Shown here: piece after piece, positions 43,998-52,575 of the stretch
Numbering within the stretch: the first letter of the stretch is position 1
Layout: each line of letters begins with the position of its first letter
DNA from: Fertoeibacter niger
GTDB lineage: Bacteria > Pseudomonadota > Alphaproteobacteria > Rhodobacterales > Rhodobacteraceae
Length of the DNA: 64,000 nucleotides
Direction of reading: 5' to 3'
Assembly (NCBI RefSeq): GCF_009380135.2
Contig: NZ_WHUT02000009.1
Coordinates: 112,373 to 176,372 of the forward strand
Program-made: the position numbers and the translations under genes
Notes under the pieces: model-generated
Databases searched by the model: none
Told to the model about the DNA's origin: nothing
The model's input: the letters and a program-made list of their open reading frames with translations, nothing else

Positions 43998-44107
43998 GGA
44001 TGCGGCCAATCGTAGGGTGCGTGTTCAGACGCACCGACATAGCATGTGTCGGGGGATGTATTGCATGGGCCGGGGCGGGCGGGCGTGAACCTGCACCCTG
44101 CGGGCAC

Positions 44108-44130
44108 CCCTCCCCCCTGTGGGGGGAGGG
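44108..44130 (-). other. Stem-loop between binding-protein and ATPase genes
   Basis: Perfect 10-bp stem CCCTCCCCCC/GGGGGGAGGG with a 3-nt loop, 14 nt after the binding-protein stop; no T-tract. Probable partial terminator or mRNA 3' stabiliser. Confidence 0.6.
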
Positions 44131-44143
44131 ACGTCGAAAACGC

Positions 44144-45295
44144 TTACCGCCCGCCGATCACGCCGATGTAGTCCGACACCCAGCGGTAATACGGCACGCA
44201 TTCGCCCTGCGGGCATTTGGAAACCGGAGTGGTCCAGAATTTGATCTTTTCGAAATCATCCAGCCCGTTCTTGGTGCAGCCTTCGGCCGTCTGCATGCCA
44301 CGCCCGTCGGTGCAGGCCGCAGGAACCGCCGGGTTCGCGCCGAACCACACCGACAGGTCGGCCTGAAGATTGGATGCGAGGCTGTGTTCCATCCACATGT
44401 AGGAACAGTTCGGGTTCGCGGCATCCACCGCCATCATGGTGGTATCGGCCCAGCCTGTCGCGCCTTCAGCGGGGATGGTGGAGGCGACGGGGAAACCCTC
44501 GCCCTGCAACAGGTTCACCTGGAACGGCCAGGTGCCGGAGGCCACAACGCCCTCGTTCTTGAAATCATCCATCTGGATGAAGGCATCATGCCAGTAACGG
44601 CTGACCAGCGTGCGCTGCACGCGCAGCAAATCCAGCGCGGCCTTGTATTGATCCTCGTTCAGCTCATAGGGCGAGGTGATGCCAAGCTCGGGCTTGTGGG
44701 TCATCAGGTATTGCGCGGCATCGGCGACATGGATCGGGCCGTCATAGGCCTGCACCCGGCCCGTGTTCGATTTGCCATCCGGCAGGGTCATTTCCTCGAA
44801 CACCACATTCCACGAGGTCGGCGGTTCGGGGAAAACCTCGGTGTTATACATCAGCACGTTCGGCCCCCACATATAGGGGGTGCCGTAATGCACACCGTCC
44901 ACGGTGTGCCAGGGCGCATCCTTCAGCCGCTCGTCCACGGTTGACCAGGACGGAATCAGATCAATATTGATCGGCTGCACCCGCTTGCCCGCGATCAGGC
45001 GAAGACTGGCATCGCCCGAGGCGGTGACAAGATCGAAACCGCCTTCGTTCATCAGGGCCACCATCTCGTCCGAGGTGCCGGCGGTCTTGACGTTGACCTT
45101 GCAGCCCGAGGCCTCTTCGAACTTCGTGACCCAGTCGAATTCCTTCACCGTTTCGCCACGCTCGATGTAACCGGCCCAGGCGACGATGTTCACCTGCCCC
45201 TCGCCCGCGCCGATGGCGGTGACTTGCGCCAGTGCGGGGCTGAGGCCGGTGAGGATGGCAAGGGCGGATGTGCCCAGCAGTCTGATGGTTTTCAT
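44144..45295 (-). CDS. Periplasmic polyamine-type binding protein (PotD/YdcS-like)
   Basis: 383 aa from ATG 45295 (GGGAGA upstream), signal peptide MKTIRLLGTSALAILTGLSPALAQ. Type II periplasmic fold with VNIVAWAGYIERGE, KFEEASGCKVNV, WGPNVLMYNTEVF. Several Cys residues near the C-terminus (CTDGRG, CTKNG, CPQGEC) suggest disulfides. Polyamine or guanidino-compound ligand is inferred from the operon. First gene of the operon. Confidence 0.87.
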   Translation of the reverse strand: MKTIRLLGTSALAILTGLSPALAQVTAIGAGEGQVNIVAWAGYIERGETVKEFDWVTKFEEASGCKVNVKTAGTSDEMVALMNEGGFDLVTASGDASLRLIAGKRVQPINIDLIPSWSTVDERLKDAPWHTVDGVHYGTPYMWGPNVLMYNTEVFPEPPTSWNVVFEEMTLPDGKSNTGRVQAYDGPIHVADAAQYLMTHKPELGITSPYELNEDQYKAALDLLRVQRTLVSRYWHDAFIQMDDFKNEGVVASGTWPFQVNLLQGEGFPVASTIPAEGATGWADTTMMAVDAANPNCSYMWMEHSLASNLQADLSVWFGANPAVPAACTDGRGMQTAEGCTKNGLDDFEKIKFWTTPVSKCPQGECVPYYRWVSDYIGVIGGR

Positions 45296-45494
45296 ATGCA
45301 GTCTCCCTGTGAGTTTCCCGCGCATGGGCGGGCCGGTTTTCCGGGCTTGGCATCAGCGTAAGGCAGGGCAGGCGTTTCGCAATATCAAAACGCAGAAGGA
45401 TGGTATCTGTTTTTCCGATAGCTGGGCGTTTGCGTGGATGGCTGATGCCAGAGGCCTGCGGCACGGATGTTTTTGCCAGGATGAACGCCGCAGG

Positions 45495-46397
45495 TTAGCG
45501 CGAGGGGATGGCGCTTTGGGCAGAGCGGATGAAATTCAGGGCAGGCGGCGAAAGCGGGGCACCCTTGCGCCAGGCCAGGCCCACCTGCACGGTGGGCAGG
45601 TCGCCCGACACGTCGCGGATCTCGATCCGGTCGCCCTCCAGCGACCAGGGGCGGTAGACCAGGCTTGGCAGGATGGCCAAGCCCGCGCCGGTGGCGACAA
45701 GGCTGCGCACCGCCTCGACCGACCGGGTGCGAAACGCGATCTGCGGTTTCACGGCAAGGGCGGCCATCAGGCGATGGGTGCTTTCCTCGATCTCGTCCAC
45801 CATCAGTTGGATCAGCGGCTCGCCCGCCAACTCGTCCAGCGCGATGGCGGCGCTTTGGCCAAGCCGGTGGCCAAGCGGCAGCCACAGCCGGTAGGGCGAC
45901 ACCAGCAGCGTTTCTACATGCAGCGCCATGCGGTCGCGGACGGACGAGGTCAGCAGCACGGCCACATCCAGCTCGCCCCCGATCAGCAGGTGTTGCAGGT
46001 AATCGCCATTGTCCTCGATCACGTTCAGTTCCACCTGCGGAAAGGCCCGGCGGAAACGCGACAGGATGTCGGACAGCACATAGCCTGCCACCAGCGAGGT
46101 CACGCCCAGCGACAAGCGGCCCGTTGCCTGTTCGGCATCGTCGCGGAATGACTGCCGCGCTGTGGCCACATCAGCCAGAATTTGCCGGGCATGGCGCAGG
46201 AACGCCGACCCTTTCTGCGTGATCTCCAGCCCCCGCGCCTGCCGGTCGAACAGGGTGACACCCAGATCATCCTCCAGCGCGCGAATCGCCTCTGTCACCG
46301 AGGATTGCGAGATCGACAGCATGCGCCCCGCGCCCGAGACTGACCCCTGTTCTGCCGCCGCCACGAAAAACTGCAACTGGCGGAGGGTGAAGGCCAT
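45495..46397 (-). CDS. LysR-family regulator upstream of polyamine operon
   Basis: 300 aa. N-terminal LysR winged HTH (FTLRQLQFFVAAAEQGSVSGAGRMLSISQSSVTEAIRALE), then the substrate-binding-like effector domain (GRLSLGVTSLVAGYVLSDIL, GAGLAILPSLVYRP). Same strand as the transport operon and 199 nt upstream of it, so it may regulate the operon; direct evidence is lacking. Confidence 0.85.
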   Translation of the reverse strand: MAFTLRQLQFFVAAAEQGSVSGAGRMLSISQSSVTEAIRALEDDLGVTLFDRQARGLEITQKGSAFLRHARQILADVATARQSFRDDAEQATGRLSLGVTSLVAGYVLSDILSRFRRAFPQVELNVIEDNGDYLQHLLIGGELDVAVLLTSSVRDRMALHVETLLVSPYRLWLPLGHRLGQSAAIALDELAGEPLIQLMVDEIEESTHRLMAALAVKPQIAFRTRSVEAVRSLVATGAGLAILPSLVYRPWSLEGDRIEIRDVSGDLPTVQVGLAWRKGAPLSPPALNFIRSAQSAIPSR

Positions 46398-46509
46398 CTG
46401 TATCCCGCTTTGGCGGCAGCGTCGGCTGTGGGTGCGGTGCTGTCAATGGGTGGCCGAAACATCCGGGCTCGCCGAACGTTGGAACATGGTGTAAACGGAA
46501 CTGTCTAAG

Positions 46510-47106
46510 ATGGTTCCGGATAACAACATGCTGCGTTCTGGCGATCTCGCGTTTCGCTTTACATCGAATCGACTCTGCCTCGATCTGCTGGCGACCATGG
46601 GCGAGGCCGGGCACCGCAACATCGAGCGTATTGCGACACCAATCGATTTTGCCCGCTGGATCAAGGCGGCTCGGCTGGCCGATGCGGAATTGCTGGTCTC
46701 GCCTGACGATGTTGCGTCGGCACATCAGGTCAGAGCGGCCCTCCGGTCGCTGCTCACCGACGTTCTTGCAGGAAACGAGCCTGAGGGAGATGCAATTTCC
46801 TTGCTGAATGCCACGGCGAGAAAGCCGCTGCCACGACCGGAACTGATGTCCGACGGCCGAACGGTTCGACTTCGGGCGGATGCGCCGGGGCAGGCGGCGC
46901 TCTCGGCAGTAGCGCGCGATGCATTGACGTTGCTCGGCGGTGAAGACCTTGCGCGCGTGAAACAGTGCAGCGATCCGACCTGCAACATGTTCTTTTTCGA
47001 TGAAAGCCGCGGAAACAACCGCATCTGGTGTGCAACTGTGGGGCGTGGATGCGGCAACAAGGCGAAGAAACGCGCCTTCAGAAGGCGGAAGGCAGAACAG
47101 GCTTAG
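46510..47106 (+). CDS. ABATE/CGNR zinc-finger regulator
   Basis: 198 aa. The N-terminal ABATE domain begins LAFRFTSNRLCLDLLATMG; the C-terminal zinc-finger has CSDPTCNMFFFDESRGNNRIWC then GCGNKAKKRAFRRRK, that is CxxxxC...C...C with the family CGNR motif changed to CGNK. This family is an uncharacterised group of probable transcription regulators. Start may be ATG 46510 or ATG 46528. Its stop overlaps the convergent GntR stop by 4 nt. Lies at the left edge of the lower-GC catabolic segment. Confidence 0.8.
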   Translation: MVPDNNMLRSGDLAFRFTSNRLCLDLLATMGEAGHRNIERIATPIDFARWIKAARLADAELLVSPDDVASAHQVRAALRSLLTDVLAGNEPEGDAISLLNATARKPLPRPELMSDGRTVRLRADAPGQAALSAVARDALTLLGGEDLARVKQCSDPTCNMFFFDESRGNNRIWCATVGRGCGNKAKKRAFRRRKAEQA

Positions 47107-47792
47107 GCGGTTCCTCGCTCTTGCTGGTCGGGCAGTGCCGCCTGGCCAACCACCTGGGCTGTGCGTGTCAAGTGTTCCTGCATCAATATACTGGCCTTGT
47201 CGGTATCACGTAGCAAGGCGGCGTCCGCCAAAGCCCTATGCTCGGCGTCCACGTCGCGCAGTTTCCGATCTACCGGGACGGACAGGCGGCGATAGCGTTC
47301 TGCCCGGTCAAACAGAGATTGGCGGATCGCCAGCAGTGTCTTGTTGCGGCAGCCAGCGACGAGAGCCGCATGGAACCGGGCATGCGCCTCGCTCCAGTCC
47401 TGCGACAACTCATCGGCAAAGCCACCGCTCCTGCGCGGAGTTGCTTCGAGTTTGTATCTTGCTGCAACCAAAAGGCTTTCCCACTCAACGTCACCCTCTG
47501 CAATCGACAGGCGCAGACACGCGCTTTCAACCTCGATCCGCGCACGAGTCAGGTCATAGAGTTCGTTGACCGAGACGCCAAGAACCTGAAAGCCACGCTT
47601 GGCCAACGCCAGAACGAGCCCTTCACCCTCTAGCCCCGATAGCGCCTCCCGCACGGCGCCGAGGCTCACACCGAATTCCGAAGACACATCTGCGATGACG
47701 ATGCGCTCGCCGGGTCGCATGTCGCACCTCAGAATACGGTCACGCAGGGCGCTGCGGACAAGGGCGCTGTTGTTCTGCTTCTGCTCGCTCAT
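47103..47792 (-). CDS. GntR-family (FCD) regulator of the catabolic operon
   Basis: 229 aa. N-terminal GntR winged HTH (LRDRILRCDMRPGERIVIADVSSEFGVSLGAVREALSGLE), C-terminal all-helical FCD ligand domain (LTRARIEVESACLRLSI, HARFHAALVAGCRN, HRALADAAL) with the metal-binding Asp/His set. Divergent from the 12-gene operon with a 112-nt gap, so it is the likely repressor; its ligand is probably a pathway acid. Confidence 0.88.
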   Translation of the reverse strand: MSEQKQNNSALVRSALRDRILRCDMRPGERIVIADVSSEFGVSLGAVREALSGLEGEGLVLALAKRGFQVLGVSVNELYDLTRARIEVESACLRLSIAEGDVEWESLLVAARYKLEATPRRSGGFADELSQDWSEAHARFHAALVAGCRNKTLLAIRQSLFDRAERYRRLSVPVDRKLRDVDAEHRALADAALLRDTDKASILMQEHLTRTAQVVGQAALPDQQERGTA

Positions 47793-47851
47793 TCTGCAAA
47801 CATATCCCGAACCGTCCCATAAAGCATCTTTCGGCTAATAATATATTCCTG

Positions 47852-47881
47852 TTGACTCGATTTTCCTGCGAGTGCTAGCTT
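47852..47881 (+). promoter_or_regulatory. Sigma-70-type promoter of the catabolic operon
   Basis: TTGACT (47852-47857), 18 nt, TAGCTT (47876-47881), 23 nt before ATG 47905, in an unusually A/T-rich gap next to gntR. Confidence 0.45.
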
Positions 47882-47904
47882 TGAGGCACTAACGGGAGGA
47901 CAGA

Positions 47905-48786
47905 ATGAGATTCTTGAGCTATCGGCGGGCTGGAATTCCCGGAACGGCAGCGCTTTTCGACGGCATATGGCGTGGTCGCGAGGCTGATGGAACTGGTTAT
48001 GCAGGTTCCATCGCCCAGCTTCTTGCGGTTGGCCCGCCTGCCCTGAAGCGTGCACATGAGATGCTGGCCGATGCGCCCATACTGGATCTGGACGCGATCG
48101 AGGTGCTGCCCCCCCTGACTGCTCCCGCCAAGATCATCTGCGTCGGGCTAAACTATGCCGATCACACAGCTGAAAGTGGCTATGCACAACCCAGCTATCC
48201 CACCCTGTTTCCACGCTTTGCCTCAAGCCTTGTGGCGCATGGCGAAGCGATAGTCAGGCCGGTCGCGTCCGATAGCCTGGATTTCGAAGGTGAGCTGGTG
48301 GCGGTCATCGGGAAGTCCGGTCGCCACATTGCCAAGGCGGATGCCTTGGCGCATGTCGCCGGCTACTCGATTTTTAACGATGGATCGGTTCGCGAGTTTC
48401 AGCACAAGACACCGCAGTGGACCGTGGGCAAGAACTTTGATGGAACCGGTGCCTTCGGGCCCTGGTTCGTGACATCCGACGAGCTTCCGTCCGGCGCCGC
48501 GGGACTGAAGATCGAGACGCGCCTGAACGGGCAGATCGTTCAGGCGTCCAACACCGATCACCTGATCTTTGACGTGGCCACGCTGGTTTCCACGGTCTCT
48601 GAAGCGATCACTCTCGAGCCCGGCGATATCCTTGTGACCGGCACGCCGTCCGGGATTGGACATGCTCGCACGCCAAAACTCTACATGAAACCGGGCGATG
48701 TCGTTGAGGTAGAGATCGAGGGCATCGGAACGCTGCGCAACCCGATCGCGCAGGAAGTCATCGAACAACGCAGCGCAATCGCTTGA
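47905..48786 (+). CDS. Fumarylacetoacetate-hydrolase-family enzyme
   Basis: 293 aa from ATG 47905 (GGGAGG upstream). N-terminal cap domain, then the FAH core (about 75-285): IICVGLNYADHTAESG, DFEGELVAVIGKSGRHI, VGKNFDGTGAFGPW, ILTGTPSGIGHAR-type end (TGTPSGIGHA). Metal-binding acids are in place. Family members hydrolyse C-C bonds of beta-diketo acids or dehydrate ketodeoxy sugar acids. First gene of the operon, so likely a central step; substrate unknown. Confidence 0.88.
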   Translation: MRFLSYRRAGIPGTAALFDGIWRGREADGTGYAGSIAQLLAVGPPALKRAHEMLADAPILDLDAIEVLPPLTAPAKIICVGLNYADHTAESGYAQPSYPTLFPRFASSLVAHGEAIVRPVASDSLDFEGELVAVIGKSGRHIAKADALAHVAGYSIFNDGSVREFQHKTPQWTVGKNFDGTGAFGPWFVTSDELPSGAAGLKIETRLNGQIVQASNTDHLIFDVATLVSTVSEAITLEPGDILVTGTPSGIGHARTPKLYMKPGDVVEVEIEGIGTLRNPIAQEVIEQRSAIA

Positions 48787-48799
48787 AGGAGAGGAGACG

Positions 48800-49750
48800 A
48801 TGACAGCAAATCGAGGTCATGTGACCGCCTCTCAGATCAACGGCCCAGGGGTCCATTCCCTGGACAGCTTCAGCTTTCATGTGCCCGATATCGCGCAGGC
48901 AGAAGCGTTTCATCGTGCCTTCGGTCTGGTAACCCGGGAACGCGGGAACGCGCTCGAGCTCTTGACCGACGGGGCGCCGCATGTCTGGTGCCGCGTGACG
49001 GAATGGTCGCGCAAGTCGTTGTCTTACCTCAGTTTTGGTATCTTCGAGGAAGACCTTGACCGATTCAAGCGGCACCTTTCGGAATGTCACATCGCGCTGG
49101 TCGATGCTCCACCGGGCCTGGAAACGAATGGGCTTTGGTTCCGCGACTTCGAAGGGACGCTTGTCGAACTCAAGGTTGCGGGCAAGAGCTCACCGGACCA
49201 GAAGTCGCATGGCATGCTTATCTCGTCGGACCCCGGCGTTGCCGGATCGCCCAAGCGCAGCCAGGCGGGTCTGGTACGGCCTGCCCGGATGTCCCACATC
49301 TTGCTTTTCACGTCAGACGTCGACCGCGCGGTAGCATTTTACACTCGCGTTCTGGGCCTGGGCCTGTCGGACCGGGCTGGATCGAACATCGCATTCCTGC
49401 ATGGGCGGCACGGTAGCGACCATCACATGGTGGCCTTCGTGCGCTCCACGGCACCGGGTATCCATCACACCAGCTGGGATGTGCCCTCAATCCACGAGGT
49501 TGGGTTGGGCGCGATGGTAATGGCGGATCGCGGGTTCACCGACGGATGGGGGGTCGGCAGGCATGTGCTTGGATCCAACTACTTTCACTATGTTCGCGAC
49601 CCTTGGGGCAGCTACGCCGAATACTCCTGCGACATGGACTACATCCCCAAAGATGCGGGCTGGACTGCGGAAGACCACGATGACGATGACGCCTTCTATG
49701 TCTGGGGGCCAAAGCCGCCGGCGGACTTCGGCGTAAACCACGAAGCCTGA
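48800..49750 (+). CDS. Two-domain VOC protein, extradiol-dioxygenase-like
   Basis: 316 aa, two VOC domains (about 18-125 and 160-290). In the second, the metal triad of type I extradiol dioxygenases is visible: His in MSHILLF, His in GIHHTSW, Glu in SYAEYSCDMDYIP. The C-terminus is acidic. AGGAGAGGAG precedes ATG 48800. It could cleave a catechol-like ring or be a related glyoxalase-type lyase/isomerase; the ring-cleavage idea is supported by the FAH hydrolase next to it but not by any ring hydroxylase. Confidence 0.78.
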   Translation: MTANRGHVTASQINGPGVHSLDSFSFHVPDIAQAEAFHRAFGLVTRERGNALELLTDGAPHVWCRVTEWSRKSLSYLSFGIFEEDLDRFKRHLSECHIALVDAPPGLETNGLWFRDFEGTLVELKVAGKSSPDQKSHGMLISSDPGVAGSPKRSQAGLVRPARMSHILLFTSDVDRAVAFYTRVLGLGLSDRAGSNIAFLHGRHGSDHHMVAFVRSTAPGIHHTSWDVPSIHEVGLGAMVMADRGFTDGWGVGRHVLGSNYFHYVRDPWGSYAEYSCDMDYIPKDAGWTAEDHDDDDAFYVWGPKPPADFGVNHEA

Positions 49751-49778
49751 CACCTCCTTCAAGACAGGGTCCAAAAAC

Positions 49779-50540
49779 TTGAAAACCGCATCTGATGGTG
49801 CCGCGCTTGCGGTGCCCCAACCTCTTGCTGGCAAAGTGGCCGTCGTCACCGGTGCGACGGGCGGCCTCGGTCGGAGCATTGCCAAGGCCTTTGCCGATGC
49901 AGGTGCCAATGTGGTGCTTGTTGCGCGGGACGCAGCCGCGCTTGGCGTTCTGGCAGATGAGATCGGGCCGACAAGTAGCACCATGCCCGTCGATCTGGGG
50001 AATTTGTCCACCCTCTCAGAACTGCTTGGATCGCTCCGTCGCGTCGACATTCTGGTCAACAATGCCGGGACCAATCGGCCGATGCCATTCGAGCAGGTGA
50101 CGTCCGAAGACTTCGATCACCTGATGAACCTCAATCTGAGAGGGGCATTCTTTGCTGCGCAGGCGGTTCTGGATTCGATGCCCAGGGGCGGAGTTATCCT
50201 GAACATAGGTTCGCAGATGGGTCATGTCGGTGCAAAAAATCGCACCGTCTATTGTGCGACCAAACATGGACTCGAGGGCCTGACGAAGGCGCTGGCTGTG
50301 GAGCTTGCCCCGCGGGGCATCCGGGTTGTCAGCCTAGCCCCGACCTTCGTCGAAACACCCATGACACGACCAATGTTCGCGGACGCCACTTTCCGCGACG
50401 AAGTGTTGTCGCGCATCCCGATGGGTCAGTTGGGCCAGCCGGAAGACATCGCAGCGGCGGCGGTTTTCCTCGCTTCTGACGCTGCGCGGATGGTGACCGG
50501 AACAAGCCTTCTTATCGACGGCGGCTGGACCGCCCAATGA
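49779..50540 (+). CDS. Short-chain dehydrogenase 1
   Basis: 253 aa, probably from TTG 49779 (a GTG at codon 12 is an alternative). Classical SDR: TGATGGLG, NNAG, catalytic Ser in NIGSQMG, YCATK, C-terminal IDGGWTAQ. Resembles gluconate 5-dehydrogenase/3-oxoacyl reductase-like members. Substrate unknown. First of three different SDRs in this operon. Confidence 0.85.
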   Translation: MKTASDGAALAVPQPLAGKVAVVTGATGGLGRSIAKAFADAGANVVLVARDAAALGVLADEIGPTSSTMPVDLGNLSTLSELLGSLRRVDILVNNAGTNRPMPFEQVTSEDFDHLMNLNLRGAFFAAQAVLDSMPRGGVILNIGSQMGHVGAKNRTVYCATKHGLEGLTKALAVELAPRGIRVVSLAPTFVETPMTRPMFADATFRDEVLSRIPMGQLGQPEDIAAAAVFLASDAARMVTGTSLLIDGGWTAQ

Positions 50541-50563
50541 AACTCGTCTCCGGGAGGGGCAAC

Positions 50564-51004
50564 ATGATAATCGCCAACCCAGATCAGAACCCGGCCTTTG
50601 CCACGCTGATGCGGTTCTATGCGGCCGAGACGGTCTATTTGGCACCCGGTGGCGGAGACTTCTCGGTCATCGCCGAAACTCTTGATGCTGACTGTGTCCT
50701 GCACCAGCCGGCGTCATTGCCCTACGGTGGCGAATGGCGGGGGCCGGAAGGATTTCGTGCGTGGATGGAGGCCTTTGGCCGCGTGTGGTCGCACCTTGAG
50801 GTGCGCGATCCGCAGTTCTTTCCCTCCGGTCCGGACGTCATCCTCAGCCGGTCGCATGTCTTTGCCACCGCGCGCGCGACCGGGAAGCTGATCGACTGGC
50901 CGCTTCTGCAGTTCTTTCGCATCCGCAATGACCGAATTGCCGAGTTGCGGCCCTTTCACTGGGACACAGCCACCATGCTGCCCGCCATAGGAGATGCAAA
51001 ATGA
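50564..51004 (+). CDS. SnoaL/NTF2-like protein
   Basis: 146 aa from ATG 50564, which has GGGAGGGG 4 nt upstream; the ATG at 50537 overlaps the SDR stop but lacks a ribosome site. NTF2-like cone with VIAETLDADCVLHQPASLPYGG, WRGPEGFRAWMEAF and DRIAELRPFHWD. Small enzymes of this fold isomerise, dehydrate or hydrate carbon compounds; no specific activity can be assigned. Confidence 0.78.
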   Translation: MIIANPDQNPAFATLMRFYAAETVYLAPGGGDFSVIAETLDADCVLHQPASLPYGGEWRGPEGFRAWMEAFGRVWSHLEVRDPQFFPSGPDVILSRSHVFATARATGKLIDWPLLQFFRIRNDRIAELRPFHWDTATMLPAIGDAK

Positions 51005-51801
51005 GTCGCGAAGCAGTGATTGTTACCGGGGCAAGCTCCGGCATCGGACGTGCGACGGCCGTCCATCTGGCGCAGGCCGGTTACGACGTCGGGCTGACGT
51101 TCGGCAGCAATGCCGACGGTGGCGCCGAGACGGCACGGCGCGTCCGTGCGCTCGGCGCGCGTGCCGAAGTCGCACAGATGGCGCTTGACGACCCGGCCAG
51201 CATCGAGGTCGCACTGGGCGGGCTGTTTGACGCTTTCGGCGGCGTCCCGGCGTTCGTTAACAACGCGGGCGTGCTTTCTCTGGCAGCATTCACCGAGGTC
51301 ACGCTCGCCGACTGGCGCCACATCATCGACTGCAACCTTACCGGGTCGTTCCTTGCGGGGCAGATCGTGGCGCGCCACATGATCGACCGGGGGCTTGAAG
51401 GCCGGATCGTCAACGTCTCGTCGGTTCATGAGGCGGTGCCGCTTATGATGGGCGCCGCCTACTGCACCTCCAAAGCCGGGGTTGGCATGCTGACCAAGTG
51501 CATGGCGCTCGACCTCGCAGAGCATGGCATCCGGGTGAATGCCATCGGCCCGGGCGAAACCGCAACACCGATGAGCGGCGCGACCGAGGGCGAAGACATT
51601 CTTGCCCGCCACCGCCCGGAAACACCAGTCGGCCGCCCCGGCGCGCCGGAGGAGATGGCAGAGGCCATCGCCTATCTGCTGTCGCCGCAGGCACGCTTTA
51701 CCACGGGCACGACGTTGTTCGTTGACGGTGGTCTGATGCTGATGTCCGCCATCGGCAACCAGCGCACGATCATGGCGTCGTTGACCGGACAGGGGGGCTG
51801 A
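51001..51801 (+). CDS. Short-chain dehydrogenase 2
   Basis: 266 aa. TGASSGIG cofactor motif, NNAG, catalytic Ser in NVSSVHE, YCTSK, and VDGG near the C-terminus, followed by an unusual 25-residue tail (LMLMSAIGNQRTIMASLTGQ). AGGAG precedes ATG 51001, which overlaps the previous stop by 4 nt. Only distantly similar to the neighbouring SDRs. Confidence 0.86.
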   Translation: MSREAVIVTGASSGIGRATAVHLAQAGYDVGLTFGSNADGGAETARRVRALGARAEVAQMALDDPASIEVALGGLFDAFGGVPAFVNNAGVLSLAAFTEVTLADWRHIIDCNLTGSFLAGQIVARHMIDRGLEGRIVNVSSVHEAVPLMMGAAYCTSKAGVGMLTKCMALDLAEHGIRVNAIGPGETATPMSGATEGEDILARHRPETPVGRPGAPEEMAEAIAYLLSPQARFTTGTTLFVDGGLMLMSAIGNQRTIMASLTGQGG

Positions 51802-51803
51802 AT

Positions 51804-52544
51804 ATGGGAATTCTCGATGGAAAAGTGGCTATCGTCACAGGTGGGGCTGGGGGTGTTGGCTCGGCGGTGACCACCCTCTTCGTGGAAGAGGGCGCTCGGG
51901 TTGCTGTCTTCGATGTCAAGGATGAAGGCCCTGCTGACGCCGCCCTCTACGTAAGAGTGGACATCGCTGATGAAAAGGCGGTCGCAAGGGCTGTGGCTCA
52001 GGTGACCATGGCACTCGACCTTCCGGACGTGCTCGTCAACGCCGCCGCGATCGCTGGCACGGGCGCACCGACACACGAAGCCACGGCCGATGATTTTGAC
52101 CATGTCTTCGCGATCAACGTCAAGGGCACCTTCCTGTGCACGAAATACGTGATCGCGGGCCTTTTGAACGCAGGGCGACCTGGTAGCATCGTCAATGTCT
52201 CCTCGACCTATGGCGTTGTCGGCAACGCAGATATCCCGCTTTATCACGGCTCGAAAGCTGCGGTCAGGCTTCTGTCGAAATGCGACGCGGTGACCTATGC
52301 GGATCGCGGGATCAGATCGAACGCGATCATCCTCGGGTCCACCCGAACAGACATGACCGTCGCTGCAATGCAGGCGAGTCCTGAGGGTGCAGCCTATGTC
52401 CAGAACCTGATCAACGCGCATCCAATAAAGCGACAGGCCGAGCCTGTGGAGATCGCCCGCGTGATCGCATTCCTCGCGTCGGACCAGGCTTCCTTCGTTA
52501 CGGGCGCCGATATCGCGGTCGACGGTGGCTATACGGCACAATGA
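51804..52544 (+). CDS. Short-chain dehydrogenase 3
   Basis: 246 aa. TGGAGGVG cofactor motif, NAA variant of NNAG (VNAAAIAG), catalytic Ser in NVSSTYG, YHGSK (Tyr-Lys pair kept), VDGGYTAQ end. Asp at the end of strand 2 (VFDVKD) predicts NAD+ preference. Two nt after the previous stop. Confidence 0.86.
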   Translation: MGILDGKVAIVTGGAGGVGSAVTTLFVEEGARVAVFDVKDEGPADAALYVRVDIADEKAVARAVAQVTMALDLPDVLVNAAAIAGTGAPTHEATADDFDHVFAINVKGTFLCTKYVIAGLLNAGRPGSIVNVSSTYGVVGNADIPLYHGSKAAVRLLSKCDAVTYADRGIRSNAIILGSTRTDMTVAAMQASPEGAAYVQNLINAHPIKRQAEPVEIARVIAFLASDQASFVTGADIAVDGGYTAQ

Positions 52545-52575
52545 ACCAGAAAAAAGAAACCAAAGGGAGGAAACT

